The notes: generated from the letters alone by a model not told the origin. Shown: positions 26,294-35,108, counted from the first letter of the stretch. The stretch is 37,314 bases of DNA from an uncultured Lachnospiraceae bacterium (GCA_945833775.1 CAMAGI010000010.1:1-37314); one strand, 5' to 3'. Made by a program: numbers and translations.

Positions 26294-26307
26294 TTGGCGA
26301 TAGCCCT
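26235..26307 (-). tRNA. tRNA-Gln (anticodon CUG)
   Basis: 73 nt. Acceptor AGGGCTA pairs with TAGCCCT, discriminator G, no encoded CCA. D stem GCC/GGC; anticodon stem ACGGA/TCCGT with loop CTCTGAC (anticodon CTG); T arm CAAGG-TTCGAAT-CCTTG. It reads CAG codons. A strong promoter lies just upstream and a terminator just downstream. Its 3' part is duplicated at 25226-25286. Confidence 0.93.
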
Positions 26308-26326
26308 ATTTCGTACTACTTGATGA

Positions 26327-26355
26327 ATTATACACGAAGTATATCCATTTTGCAA
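26327..26355 (-). promoter_or_regulatory. Promoter of tRNA-Gln
   Basis: TTGCAA (26355-26350) and perfect TATAAT (26332-26327), 17-bp spacer, about 20 bp upstream of the mature 5' end. Confidence 0.8.
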
Positions 26356-26393
26356 TACCCTAATTCAAAAAATTTTCAGCATACATTTTTCAG

Positions 26394-26429
26394 CAAAACA
26401 GCCTGTGCCGCGACCGCAGCACAGGCTGT
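26394..26429 (-). terminator. Terminator after the downstream glnN copy
   Basis: ACAGCCTGTGC pairs with GCACAGGCTGT (26398-26429) and is followed by TTTT on the minus strand. Confidence 0.88.
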
Positions 26430-26442
26430 CTGTCATAGGATT

Positions 26443-28554
26443 TTAAACTTCAAAGGTCAACTCGCCGTAAGAAGGTACCGGCCATACTTTCTTATCGACA
26501 ATCATCTCCAGTGCATCGATGGGAGCGCGAAGCTCATCCATTGCTGCCTTTACCGAGTCTTTGTAGAAGAATGCCTGAGCCTTAACATCTTCCATTGCGG
26601 AAGCCTCGGCAGTCACCTTCTCAAGCTTGGACAGTGCACTCTTTGCCGAAGCGAGGTAACCGCTTACCTCTCCCAACACTTCTGCCTGTACCGCAGCATC
26701 CGCTCCTGCTTCCTTCACGGCGATGACCGTGTCTGCCAAGGACTTGGTGTAACTGATAACAGCCGGAATGTACTTCTTGCTTGCCATGTCGATCATGGTC
26801 AGTGCTTCGATATTGATGGTCTTTGCGTAGGTCTCGTAGATAATCTCCTCGCGGGATTCCAGCTCAACCTTGGTGAAGATACCAAATTTCTCAAACAGCT
26901 TGATCGCTTTCTCGGTGGTCAGAGTGGAGGCTGCTTCCACCATGGACTTGATGTTGGGAAGTCCTCTTCTCTCAGCCTCAGCAACCCATTCATCGGAATA
27001 ACCGTTTCCGTTGAAGATAATTCTCTGATGCTCTGTCATGTACTCCTTGATCAGATCATGTACGGCAACCTCAAAGTTGTCTGCCTTCTCCAGTCTGTCC
27101 GCTGCCTCACAGAAAGCTTCTGCAACGATTGCGTTCAATGTGGTGTTGGGGCTTGCAATGGAATCTGCGGAGCCGACCATACGGAACTCAAACTTATTAC
27201 CGGTGAAAGCAAAGGGTGATGTACGGTTACGGTCGGTGGCATCCTTCTCAAAATCAGGAAGGGTGGATACACCGGTCTCCAGCTTGCCGCCTGCAATCAG
27301 ATGGGCTGCCTCACCCGTCTCTACCAGCTGCTTTACCACATCCTCCAGCTGTTCGCCGAGGAACATGGAAATGATAGCGGGCGGTGCCTCGTTGGCGCCG
27401 AGTCTGTGATCGTTGCCGACATCGGATGCGCTCTGTCTGAGCAGATCCGCATGGGTATCTACTGCCTTCATGATGCAGGCAAGCACCAGAAGGAACTGAA
27501 TATTTTCATTCGGAGTATCGCCGGGATCCAGAAGGTTTACACCGTTGTCCGTACCCAGGGACCAGTTGTTGTGCTTACCGGAACCGTTCACGCCTGCGAA
27601 GGGCTTCTCGTGAAGCAGGCAGGTCATGCCGTGGCGTCCAGCCACCTTCTTCATGGTTTCCATAACCAGCTGGTTGTGATCGACTGCAATGTTTGCCGTC
27701 TCATAAATCGGTGCCAGCTCATGCTGTGCGGGAGCAACCTCATTGTGCTGGGTTTTTGCGGTAACACCAAGCTTCCACAACTCCACATTCAAATCCTTCA
27801 TGTAGGAACCGATTCTCTCACGGATGGTACCGAAGTAATGATCCTCCAGCTCCTGTCCTTTGGGAGCGGGTGCACCGAACAGGGTACGTCCCGCAAAGAT
27901 CAGATCCTCGCGCTGCAGGTATTTTTCTCTGTCTACCAGGAAGTACTCCTGCTCCGGGCCAACGCTTGCCACAACCTTGGTGGCTTCCGTGTTGCCGAAC
28001 AATCTGACGATACGAAGTGCCTGCTCGCTGACAGCTTCCATGGAACGCAGAAGCGGCGTCTTTTTATCCAATGCTTCACCCGTATAGGAGCAGAATGCCG
28101 TCGGAATACAGAGAATAACTCCGGTCGCATCCTCCTTTAAGAACGCAGGAGAAGTGATATCCCATGCAGTATAACCTCTTGCCTCAAAGGTAGCACGAAG
28201 TCCGCCGGAGGGGAAGGAGGACGCATCGGGCTCGCCCTTGATCAGCTCCTTACCGGAAAACTCCATAATCATTTTGCCCTCTGCATCGGGATGGGAAACA
28301 AATGCATCGTGCTTTTCTGCGGTAATACCGGTTAACGGCTGGAACCAATGGGTATAGTGTGTTGCACCATTTTCCACAGCCCAGTCCTTCATCGCCTTTG
28401 CGACCACATCAGCAGCTGCCAGAGACAGCTCGCCGCCCTGATCCATGACTCTTTTTACCTCTTTGTACACACTCTTGGGCAGTCTTTCCTTCATCTTGCC
28501 GAGTGTAAATACTTTGCTGGCAAAAATCTCTTCCACATTCAATACTTCACTCAT
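26443..28554 (-). CDS. glnN: Type III glutamine synthetase (copy 1)
   Basis: 703 aa, the long GSIII form. The N-terminal GSIII block ([27 protein letters not shown], then [12 protein letters not shown]), the ATP/glutamate region [18 protein letters not shown], and [16 protein letters not shown] are all present. It makes glutamine from glutamate, ammonia and ATP in the cytoplasm. It is nearly collinear with, and very similar to, the 703-aa copy upstream. GGGAGG precedes the ATG by about 9 nt. Own promoter at 28687-28715; a terminator-like hairpin in the leader (28594-28633) could attenuate expression or stop read-through from copy 2. Followed by a strong terminator. Confidence 0.95.
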   Translation of the reverse strand: MSEVLNVEEIFASKVFTLGKMKERLPKSVYKEVKRVMDQGGELSLAAADVVAKAMKDWAVENGATHYTHWFQPLTGITAEKHDAFVSHPDAEGKMIMEFSGKELIKGEPDASSFPSGGLRATFEARGYTAWDITSPAFLKEDATGVILCIPTAFCSYTGEALDKKTPLLRSMEAVSEQALRIVRLFGNTEATKVVASVGPEQEYFLVDREKYLQREDLIFAGRTLFGAPAPKGQELEDHYFGTIRERIGSYMKDLNVELWKLGVTAKTQHNEVAPAQHELAPIYETANIAVDHNQLVMETMKKVAGRHGMTCLLHEKPFAGVNGSGKHNNWSLGTDNGVNLLDPGDTPNENIQFLLVLACIMKAVDTHADLLRQSASDVGNDHRLGANEAPPAIISMFLGEQLEDVVKQLVETGEAAHLIAGGKLETGVSTLPDFEKDATDRNRTSPFAFTGNKFEFRMVGSADSIASPNTTLNAIVAEAFCEAADRLEKADNFEVAVHDLIKEYMTEHQRIIFNGNGYSDEWVAEAERRGLPNIKSMVEAASTLTTEKAIKLFEKFGIFTKVELESREEIIYETYAKTINIEALTMIDMASKKYIPAVISYTKSLADTVIAVKEAGADAAVQAEVLGEVSGYLASAKSALSKLEKVTAEASAMEDVKAQAFFYKDSVKAAMDELRAPIDALEMIVDKKVWPVPSYGELTFEV

Positions 28555-28593
28555 TTGCCAAATCCTCCCTTGTCCGGTTTTCTCTGTTTTTCG

Positions 28594-28633
28594 GAAAAAG
28601 AAAAAGGCGCTACACTACCCGTGTAAACGCCTT
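28594..28633 (-). terminator. Leader terminator/attenuator of glnN copy 1
   Basis: AAGGCG...CGCCTT with TTACAC/GTGTA extends to a long stem (28604-28633) followed by TTTCTTTTT on the minus strand. It lies between the promoter at 28687-28715 and the ATG, preceded by two smaller hairpins (GAGGG-GAAG-CCCTC and AAACA-CATA-TGTTT). So it must be bypassed for glnN to be made from this promoter. Confidence 0.8.
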
Positions 28634-28686
28634 CGTTTCTCTCAAAAAACATATGTGTTTGGAGGGCTTCCCCTCTATGGTTCTTT

Positions 28687-28715
28687 ACTATACAGCAATT
28701 ATTTTGAAAATGCAA
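28687..28715 (-). promoter_or_regulatory. Promoter of glnN copy 1
   Basis: TTGCAT (28715-28710) and TATAGT (28692-28687), 17-bp spacer, about 125 nt before the attenuated start codon. Confidence 0.75.
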
Positions 28716-28742
28716 GCCCTTTTTTTGAAAACCTTCCTGCGC

Positions 28743-30854
28743 CTATACTTCAAACAGCAGATCGGCGTAGGTCGGGAAGGGCCAGTATTCCTTATCCACC
28801 AGTTTCTCCAGCTCATCCGCAGGCTGACGAAGCTTACGCATGGCTGCCATGACCTTGTCGTGGTAGCGAAATGCCTGCTCTTTACCCCTGGGCATATCGC
28901 ACGCAGCCTTCTCTTCCTCTTCCAGCTGCTTTACGGCCTGTTTGGTTTCTGTCAGCTTCGCCGTAATCGTCTTTAACAGTTCCTCCGGGACAGAGGCATC
29001 CCCGCCTGCATTTTTTACTGCAACAGCGGTATCCGCCAGTGTTTTGGCAAAGCGTATCACCGCGGGAATGATCTGTTTATTGGCCATATCAAGCATGGTC
29101 AGTGCTTCAATATTGATGGTCTTCGCATAGGTCTCGTAGAGAATCTCCGCGCGGGAGCGCAGCTCTGCCTCCGTGAAAATACCGAACTTCTCAAACAGTC
29201 GGATCGCCTTGGGAGTCGTCAGGGAATCCACCGCCTCTACCATGGAGGGAATGTTCGGCAGGCCTCTTCTCGCCGCCTCCTCCTGCCATTCCGGTGCATA
29301 GCCGTTTCCGTTGAAGATGATTCTCTGATGCTCCGTCATGTATTCCTTGATCAGATCATGTACCGCCATATCAAAATCCTGCGCCTGCTCCAGTCGGTCC
29401 GCAGCCTCGCAGAAGGCCTCCGCCACAATGGCATTTAAGGTTGTATTGGGACTTCCGATGGAGTCCTCGCTGCCCACGCTGCGAAATTCAAACTTGTTGC
29501 CGGTGAAGGCGAAGGGTGAGGTCCGGTTGCGGTCCGTCGCGTCCTTCACAAAATCGGGCAGGGTAGATACACCTGTGCGCAGCATGCCACCCTCCTTCAG
29601 GGAATCTGCCTTGCCGGTCTCAACCAGCTGCTCCACCACATCCTCCAGCTGTTCGCCCAAAAAGATGGAAATAATGGCCGGCGGTGCCTCGTAGCCGCCC
29701 AGTCTGTGATCGTTGCCGACATTGGAGGCACTTTGTCTGAGCAGATCCGCATGGGTGTCCACCGCCTTCATAATGCACGCCAGCACCAGCAGAAACTGAA
29801 TGTTTTCATTGGGAGTCTGCCCGGGCTCCAATAAATTGACACCATTGTCAGTTGTGATGGACCAGTTGTTGTGCTTGCCGGAACCGTTCACCCCCGCGAA
29901 GGGCTTCTCATGAAGCATACAGCGCAGACCGTGCTTCCCCGCTACTCTCTTTAAGGTCTCCATCACCAGCTGATTGTGGTCTACTGCCACATTTGCGGAC
30001 TCATAAATGGGTGCGACCTCATGCTGTGCAGGAGCCGCCTCATTGTGCTGGGTTTTGGAGGTAACTCCCAGCTTCCAGAGTTCAATATTCACATCGTGCA
30101 TAAATCCGCCGATCCGTTCCCGGATCACGCCGAAATAATGGTCATCCATCTCCTGGCCCTTGGGTGCAGGCGCACCGAACAGGGTTCTGCCGGCAAAGAT
30201 GATATCCTCTCTCTGCAGCGCTTTCCCGGCATCCACCAGAAAATACTCCTGCTCCGCTCCCACAGAGGGCAGGACCTTTTTCGCCTCTGTGTTGCCAAAA
30301 AGGCGTACAATGCGGAGAGCCTGCCGGTTCAATGCCTCCATGGAACGCAGAAGCGGCGTCTTTTTATCCAGCGCCTCACCGGTATAGGAACAGAATGCCG
30401 TGGGAATACAGAGCGTCGGACCGGTCGCCGTCTCCTTGATAAAGGCCGGGGAGGTAATGTCCCAGGTCGTGTATCCTCTCGCCTCAAAGGTGGCACGCAG
30501 GCCGCCCGAAGGGAAGGAGGACGCATCCGGCTCGCCCTTGATCAGCTCCTTGCCGGAAAACTCCATGATCATCCTTCCGTCCGCATCCGGATGTGTGACG
30601 AAAGCATCGTGCTTTTCGGCAGTGATACCGGTTAGCGGCTGGAACCAGTGCGTGTAATGGGTTGCACCGTTCTCCACAGCCCAGTCTTTCATCGCTTTGG
30701 CAACCACATCCGCAGCCGCCAGCGACAACTCTCCGCCCTGATCCATGACCCGCGTGACTTCTTTGTAGATACTCTTCGGCAGTCTTTCCTTCATCTTGCC
30801 GAGCGTAAACACTTTGCTTGCAAAGATCTCTTCAACACTCAACGATTCCTGCAT
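28743..30854 (-). CDS. glnN: Type III glutamine synthetase (copy 2)
   Basis: 703 aa paralogue of the downstream copy, with the same GSIII signatures ([56 protein letters not shown]). The start [15 protein letters not shown] at 30854 has GGGGAG 7 nt upstream. A frame reaching a GTG at 30890 would begin inside the structured leader and is rejected. Its leader differs from copy 1: no T-tract terminator but a closed stem (30879-30945). No clear terminator follows, so transcripts may enter the copy 1 leader. Tandem duplication with separate control suggests use under different nitrogen or growth states; this is inferred. Confidence 0.95.
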   Translation of the reverse strand: MQESLSVEEIFASKVFTLGKMKERLPKSIYKEVTRVMDQGGELSLAAADVVAKAMKDWAVENGATHYTHWFQPLTGITAEKHDAFVTHPDADGRMIMEFSGKELIKGEPDASSFPSGGLRATFEARGYTTWDITSPAFIKETATGPTLCIPTAFCSYTGEALDKKTPLLRSMEALNRQALRIVRLFGNTEAKKVLPSVGAEQEYFLVDAGKALQREDIIFAGRTLFGAPAPKGQEMDDHYFGVIRERIGGFMHDVNIELWKLGVTSKTQHNEAAPAQHEVAPIYESANVAVDHNQLVMETLKRVAGKHGLRCMLHEKPFAGVNGSGKHNNWSITTDNGVNLLEPGQTPNENIQFLLVLACIMKAVDTHADLLRQSASNVGNDHRLGGYEAPPAIISIFLGEQLEDVVEQLVETGKADSLKEGGMLRTGVSTLPDFVKDATDRNRTSPFAFTGNKFEFRSVGSEDSIGSPNTTLNAIVAEAFCEAADRLEQAQDFDMAVHDLIKEYMTEHQRIIFNGNGYAPEWQEEAARRGLPNIPSMVEAVDSLTTPKAIRLFEKFGIFTEAELRSRAEILYETYAKTINIEALTMLDMANKQIIPAVIRFAKTLADTAVAVKNAGGDASVPEELLKTITAKLTETKQAVKQLEEEEKAACDMPRGKEQAFRYHDKVMAAMRKLRQPADELEKLVDKEYWPFPTYADLLFEV

Positions 30855-30878
30855 ATTTCTTCTCCCCTTTATTTCAAT

Positions 30879-30945
30879 AAGTGAGCCCACCGCTTCCCCG
30901 GACAGGCTCTTTGCGGGATACCTTCTGCGACAAGGGCTCCCACTT
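30879..30945 (-). ncRNA. Structured 5' leader of glnN copy 2 (possible regulatory RNA)
   Basis: At the predicted transcript start AAGTG-GG-AGCCC (30945-30934) pairs with GGGCT-CACTT (30888-30879), enclosing about 45 nt with a further CCCG...CGGG pairing. The stem closes 20-25 nt before the ATG. No known riboswitch class was recognised, and a regulatory role is inferred only from the closed fold and position. Confidence 0.4.
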
Positions 30946-30953
30946 TACATTTC

Positions 30954-30982
30954 AGTATAATTTAAAGCCATCGGATGGTCAA
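30954..30982 (-). promoter_or_regulatory. Promoter of glnN copy 2
   Basis: TTGACC (30982-30977) and TATACT (30959-30954), 17-bp spacer. Confidence 0.8.
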
Positions 30983-31050
30983 TCCTCATTTTCCACGCAG
31001 CTTACCGCGCAGTTCCCATGCGGTTTCACACGCAGTCTCCCATCAACGGC

Positions 31051-31093
31051 AAAGCGCCGGCCGATACCCTTTCCGGTATCCGGTCAGCGCTTT
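31051..31093 (-). terminator. Hairpin at the end of the membrane-protein gene
   Basis: AAAGCGC/GCGCTTT outer arms and an inner ATACC/GGTAT stem overlap the end of the gene. The tail TGCCG is not T-rich, so terminator activity is doubtful. Confidence 0.35.
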
Positions 31094-32814
31094 CTGTAAA
31101 ATCGATGATAGGTGCCATCGGAAATCTCATCCGCACAGAATTCCTCCTCCAGCCATCGCATGATCCAGCTGTCCTCCGGGAAAGAAGAATTACCATAGGT
31201 GCAGCTCACAGCCACAACATTCGGCATCTTCTGCGGATTCTGTTCCCAGTAGGTGAGCAGTTTCTCATCGTAGGTCGGTGTACTGATGGTGGAATCCGTA
31301 CAGATTTCCACGTCCTCGTACAGATAACCGGAAGTGTGACCCGCTCCGATTCCCACGATGAGAAGCCGGTCCCCCGCCTGTACATGGTCGGCCCACTCGT
31401 CCCTGTCCCTATTCATCATATGGGGACCTATGTAATCCGAAAAAATGCCCAGGGCCGGTCCGGACTTGACGACATTGCGAATCTGGAACACATTCGTCAG
31501 TTCATAGCACATGGAGCGGTTTAAGTAACCGCAGCGGAAGACCGCCAGTGCGCAGAACAACGTAAGAAATGTCGTTACTGCGCGGGAATCCTTCTTTCCA
31601 TCGCCTGACTCTGCCCGGCTCTTCGCCGCCTCCGCAAGGGTCAGAAGAGACCCCCCCACCGCCAGTGCCGCATACGCCAGGGTGATGACCACCGTCAGAT
31701 TGGTCAAAGCCATTGTTGCCGCGAACGACATTCCGCTGATTGCAAGTCCCACCGTGTGGATTCGTCTGGTCTGCGGGCTACAGAAGGTTCTGGCACAGCA
31801 TCCCGCCGCCACCAGCGGAAGATAGAGGGCATAGTAATCATAGCCCTCCCGGGTGGACAGCACATAGACAAGGGTATACAAAAGTCCAAACCCTGCGTAC
31901 AGCGAGAAAAACAAGCGTAAGTATTGATGGCGTAACTGCGACCTGTCCCATCGGCGAAGCAACAATCGGATCAGGCTGATCAGACCGGCGCCAATCGCCG
32001 AAACCGCCGCCACCGCCAGAACGATGCCCACCGCCTGTGCCGAAAAGGCCGCCAGATTACGAAGCTTTACCGCCAGCGAATCGCTGTGGCTGGAATCCCC
32101 CGCAAGCATGATTCCCACGTTCCGCACGAAGTTTTCAAACCCCATCCGTCCGACAAACCATCCGCAATAGGCGCTTCCGAGCAACACGCATTCCCCGGTA
32201 AGCAAGAGCGTATCCCGGGCTTTTTGCTCCGAATACAGCAACAGTATCCCAATCACGGCAGGGAAAACCAGCAGACAGGACGGGTACGCAAGAATCTCCA
32301 GGCACAGGAACCCACCCGTCGCCAGAAGCCATCTCTTTTCGCTTTGTCTCTGCAAATACCGAATCAGACACGCAAATAAGAGTGCAGAAAACCAAAGCTG
32401 CAGGTTGGAGAACTCCGGCAGGAGCGTATCCTTCGGATTGACTGTAAAGAAGAACAGACAGAGCAGAAAGACACCGTCTTCATCGGCATTTCTCTTCAGT
32501 ATCTTATAAAGAACCGCTGTAACTGCCGCCTTACAGACAAGCCCACAGGCATTTAAGTACAACACGATTCCGGTGGTCGTGCCGGTGACCGCAAGATACA
32601 GCCACGTGAACAAAGCTCCCACAAATGCGGAGGTCTGATGCGGTTCCCACATCTCAAGGAACATTCTGTCCCCTCTCGCCAATCGATAGGAGAGCAGCAC
32701 AGCATATTCCGCATCCATATTGAAATTCGTGAAAATACATTTCAGGTTGGCTACAACCGCAGCGACGATGAGAATCCATCGCACCTGTCTTCGCCTCTTC
32801 TGTACATCATTCAT
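31084..32814 (-). CDS. Polytopic membrane protein, possible GT-C-type glycosyltransferase
   Basis: 576 aa with about ten to twelve hydrophobic segments and a soluble C-terminal domain (about 460-576) ending in MRWLEEEFCADEISDGTYHRFYRKR. An early acidic loop, NMDAEYAVLLSYRLARGDRM followed by FLEMWEPHQT, resembles the first extracytoplasmic loop of GT39/PMT-like GT-C enzymes that use lipid-linked sugars. The family cannot be named with confidence. The start overlaps the U32 gene by 8 nt (ATGA-type overlap), so it is the last gene of the RNase J-to-U32 group. Link to tRNA modification is not obvious. Confidence 0.6.
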   Translation of the reverse strand: MNDVQKRRRQVRWILIVAAVVANLKCIFTNFNMDAEYAVLLSYRLARGDRMFLEMWEPHQTSAFVGALFTWLYLAVTGTTTGIVLYLNACGLVCKAAVTAVLYKILKRNADEDGVFLLCLFFFTVNPKDTLLPEFSNLQLWFSALLFACLIRYLQRQSEKRWLLATGGFLCLEILAYPSCLLVFPAVIGILLLYSEQKARDTLLLTGECVLLGSAYCGWFVGRMGFENFVRNVGIMLAGDSSHSDSLAVKLRNLAAFSAQAVGIVLAVAAVSAIGAGLISLIRLLLRRWDRSQLRHQYLRLFFSLYAGFGLLYTLVYVLSTREGYDYYALYLPLVAAGCCARTFCSPQTRRIHTVGLAISGMSFAATMALTNLTVVITLAYAALAVGGSLLTLAEAAKSRAESGDGKKDSRAVTTFLTLFCALAVFRCGYLNRSMCYELTNVFQIRNVVKSGPALGIFSDYIGPHMMNRDRDEWADHVQAGDRLLIVGIGAGHTSGYLYEDVEICTDSTISTPTYDEKLLTYWEQNPQKMPNVVAVSCTYGNSSFPEDSWIMRWLEEEFCADEISDGTYHRFYRKR

Positions 32815-34051
32815 CCGCCTTAACCCTTAACAGATCGTAAACCGAAGCTTCTCCGGAAAGCCGGATCCACAGCACCTGCTTCGGATGAGGTGCGCTTTCC
32901 ACCGGCTGCATATCTTCCGTGTACATTGTCTCCACCGTGACGCTCACATTGGTGCCGTCCGGTTTCATGATCTCTATTTCATCCCCCACACAGAATTTGT
33001 TACGCTGTGTGATACGGATCAGATCACCTTTTCGTTCTTCCACAATTCCCAGATAGATATATTCATTCACATACGTATTGTTATCGTAGATCTGGCTTCT
33101 TTCATCCGGCTTGGCAAAATAGAAGCCGGTGGAGAACTGACGATACGTACATTTGGAAATCTCTTCCCGGTACTTTTCCAGATTGGCGCGGTACTTTTCC
33201 TCCGATTCCAAATAATCGTCGATTGCCATGCGGTAAGTACGGGCAACCGTAGCCACGTAGAGCGCTGTTTTCATGCGTCCCTCGATCTTCAGGCTGTCGA
33301 TTCCCGCCGCCACCAGTTCCGGAATATACTCAATCATACACAGATCCCTGGAATTAAAAATGTACGTCCCGCGCTCATTCTCATAGACCGGCAGATATTC
33401 ACCGGGACGGCTCTCCTCCACCACCGCATATTTCCAGCGGCAGGGATGCGTACAGGCCCCGCGGTTGGCATCCCTTCCCGTGAAGTAATTGCTGAGCAGA
33501 CAGCGCCCGGAATAGGAAATACACATCGCGCCGTGTACAAAGCTCTCAATCTCCATCTCCTCGGGAATCCTGTCGCGGATATCCCTGATCTCCTGCAGGG
33601 AGAGCTCCCTTGCGGACACCACACGTTTTGCTCCCTGTTTCCACCAGAACAGATAGGTTTGGTAGTTGGTGTTATTAGCCTGTGTGGAAATATGGATTTC
33701 CGCCTCCGGCCAGACCTCCTTCGCGATCATGAACATTCCGGGATCGGAGATGATCAACGCATCACAGTGCTCCGGCTGCATGTCCCGCAGCTGTCGAAAA
33801 TACTCCGCCGCCGGTTCCAGGTCACCATTGTGTGCGAGAATATTGGCCGTAACATAGACCTTGACCCCCCTGGCATGGGCAAAGGCAATGCCCTGCGCCA
33901 TTTCCTCCGGGGAAAAATTCCTGGCTTTGGCGCGAAGCCCAAAGGCCTCGCCGCCGATGTATACCGCATCCGCGCCGAACAAAACCGCGGTTTTTAGCAC
34001 TTCCAAACTGCTTGCCGGAATCAGAAGTTCCGGCTTTCGGGACAATGACAT
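32807..34051 (-). CDS. U32 family peptidase-like protein, TrhP-type tRNA 5-hydroxyuridine synthesis
   Basis: 414 aa. It has the U32 opening PELLIPASSLEVLKTAVLFGADAVYIGG and the cysteine-rich block (VHGAMCISYSGRCLLSNYFTG and GACTHPCRWKYAV) common to the family. In Bacillus subtilis the TrhP1/P2 (YrrN/YrrO) proteins make ho5U at tRNA position 34 and YrrM/TrmR methylates it. The adjacent upstream gene here is a TrmR-like methyltransferase, which supports the same role. Start 34051 has GAGG 6 nt upstream; an earlier GTG (34063) overlaps the trmR stop. Only one U32 gene is present here. Function by synteny, family sure. Confidence 0.85.
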   Translation of the reverse strand: MSLSRKPELLIPASSLEVLKTAVLFGADAVYIGGEAFGLRAKARNFSPEEMAQGIAFAHARGVKVYVTANILAHNGDLEPAAEYFRQLRDMQPEHCDALIISDPGMFMIAKEVWPEAEIHISTQANNTNYQTYLFWWKQGAKRVVSARELSLQEIRDIRDRIPEEMEIESFVHGAMCISYSGRCLLSNYFTGRDANRGACTHPCRWKYAVVEESRPGEYLPVYENERGTYIFNSRDLCMIEYIPELVAAGIDSLKIEGRMKTALYVATVARTYRMAIDDYLESEEKYRANLEKYREEISKCTYRQFSTGFYFAKPDERSQIYDNNTYVNEYIYLGIVEERKGDLIRITQRNKFCVGDEIEIMKPDGTNVSVTVETMYTEDMQPVESAPHPKQVLWIRLSGEASVYDLLRVKADE

Positions 34052-34059
34052 AGACTTCC

Positions 34060-34707
34060 TCACTCTTCTTTCTTTACACTCAGCGTCACACCGTCTCCCA
34101 CGGGCAGGATCACCGTCTCTAACTGCGGATGGTGTTTCAGCTCATACAGATACTCCCTCATTCTGGCATGAATCGTCCGGTTGCGTCTGGTGACGGCAAA
34201 GCGGGATTCCACCACATCTCCGTCCTGCAGCACATTGTCCGAGACGAGCAGAGCCCCCGCAGGAAGAAGCCGGAGAAGATCCGGCAGAAAATGAATATAC
34301 TGTCCCTTGGCGGCATCCATGAAGATCAGATCGTAAGGCCCTTCGAGCTTTTTGAGCCAGTCGGCCGCATCTCCCTCCAGGAGTGTTATCCGATCGTCCC
34401 TTCCCGTCCGCTTAAAATTCTCTTTCGCGATGGGAATTCTCTTCTCATATTTCTCGATCGTCGTAATATGGCAATCCGCCGGAGCATATTCGCTCATCAA
34501 TAACGCAGAAAAGCCGATGGCAGTCCCGACTTCCAGGATGTTCTTCGGCTTTGCGCTTGCCAACAGGAACTTTAACAGGCTCTGCATTGATTTGCGAATG
34601 ATCGGAACCTGCGTCTCGAGGGCATATTTTTCGATTTCGTCCAGATAAGGAGCGTTCCCGCAATCCAACGAATCAATGAATGCGGACATTCTTTCGTCAA
34701 TGATCAT
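34060..34707 (-). CDS. Class I SAM-dependent O-methyltransferase, TrmR-like
   Basis: 215 aa, COMT-like fold: ILEVGTAIGFSALLMSEYAP (SAM loop), FMDAAKGQYIHFL (metal-site Asp), and LVSDNVLQDGDVVE (DN). In B. subtilis YrrM/TrmR methylates 5-hydroxyuridine at tRNA wobble position 34 to mo5U. Between an MltG-like gene and a TrhP-like gene the assignment is strong. The ATG at 34707 is 2 nt after the preceding stop and has GAGGAG 6 nt upstream. Confidence 0.87.
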   Translation of the reverse strand: MIIDERMSAFIDSLDCGNAPYLDEIEKYALETQVPIIRKSMQSLLKFLLASAKPKNILEVGTAIGFSALLMSEYAPADCHITTIEKYEKRIPIAKENFKRTGRDDRITLLEGDAADWLKKLEGPYDLIFMDAAKGQYIHFLPDLLRLLPAGALLVSDNVLQDGDVVESRFAVTRRNRTIHARMREYLYELKHHPQLETVILPVGDGVTLSVKKEE

Positions 34708-34709
34708 AG

Positions 34710-35108
34710 CTACTCCTCTTGGGCCGGCTCCGTTGCCGGCACCATGGCAGCCATCATTTCTTCTGCCGTCATGGCCGTGCTCAGCTGAAATGTTCCGGGT
34801 TCCACATCTTTCTTGTACTCGGAGAGATAATACTGCATGGCGAAAAGCTTCCAGTCGCGTACCAGTCCCTTTGACTCAAAAAGCTTGCCGATGTCAAAAG
34901 CCGACATATCCTCCGTAACCTGCACCGTGACTGTGCGTCCGTTTCCCGCCGATACGGGTTCCTCGGTGAAGATGCGATATCCGTAATCGTAACAGATGAC
35001 CACTCCGCGGTAAATGATATAGACCGCCACCGCCAGTGCCACACAGCGAAAGATCATTCCAAATACAGCCCCGATCAGGCTGAGGGTGTTGTTTTCTTTT
35101 CTACTCAA
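34710..35108 (-). CDS. Short MltG/YceG-like membrane protein (catalytic domain absent)
   Basis: 132 aa. A basic N-terminus and one membrane segment (CVALAVAVYIIYRGVVI) are followed by FDIGKLFESKGLVRDWKLFAMQYYLSEYKKDVEPGTFQLSTAMTAEEMM, which matches the N-terminal LysM-like subdomain of endolytic transglycosylase MltG. The larger catalytic domain with the active-site Glu is missing, so lytic activity is not expected. The only usable start is TTG (35108), overlapping the ylbF stop, with GGAGG 9 nt upstream. Position before a trmR-like gene matches yrrL in Bacillus, suggesting a reduced homologue rather than a sequencing artefact. Confidence 0.72.
   Translation of the reverse strand: MSRKENNTLSLIGAVFGMIFRCVALAVAVYIIYRGVVICYDYGYRIFTEEPVSAGNGRTVTVQVTEDMSAFDIGKLFESKGLVRDWKLFAMQYYLSEYKKDVEPGTFQLSTAMTAEEMMAAMVPATEPAQEE

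Noticed and set aside
28594..28675. ANTAR-type dual hexaloop motif in the glnN leader
   Set aside because: Hairpins are present but the loops do not show the A1/G4 pattern in both hexaloops.
31000..31050. Repeated CGCAG words resembling a short tandem array
   Set aside because: Spacing and sequence are irregular; no CRISPR-like repeat/spacer pattern here or elsewhere in the window.
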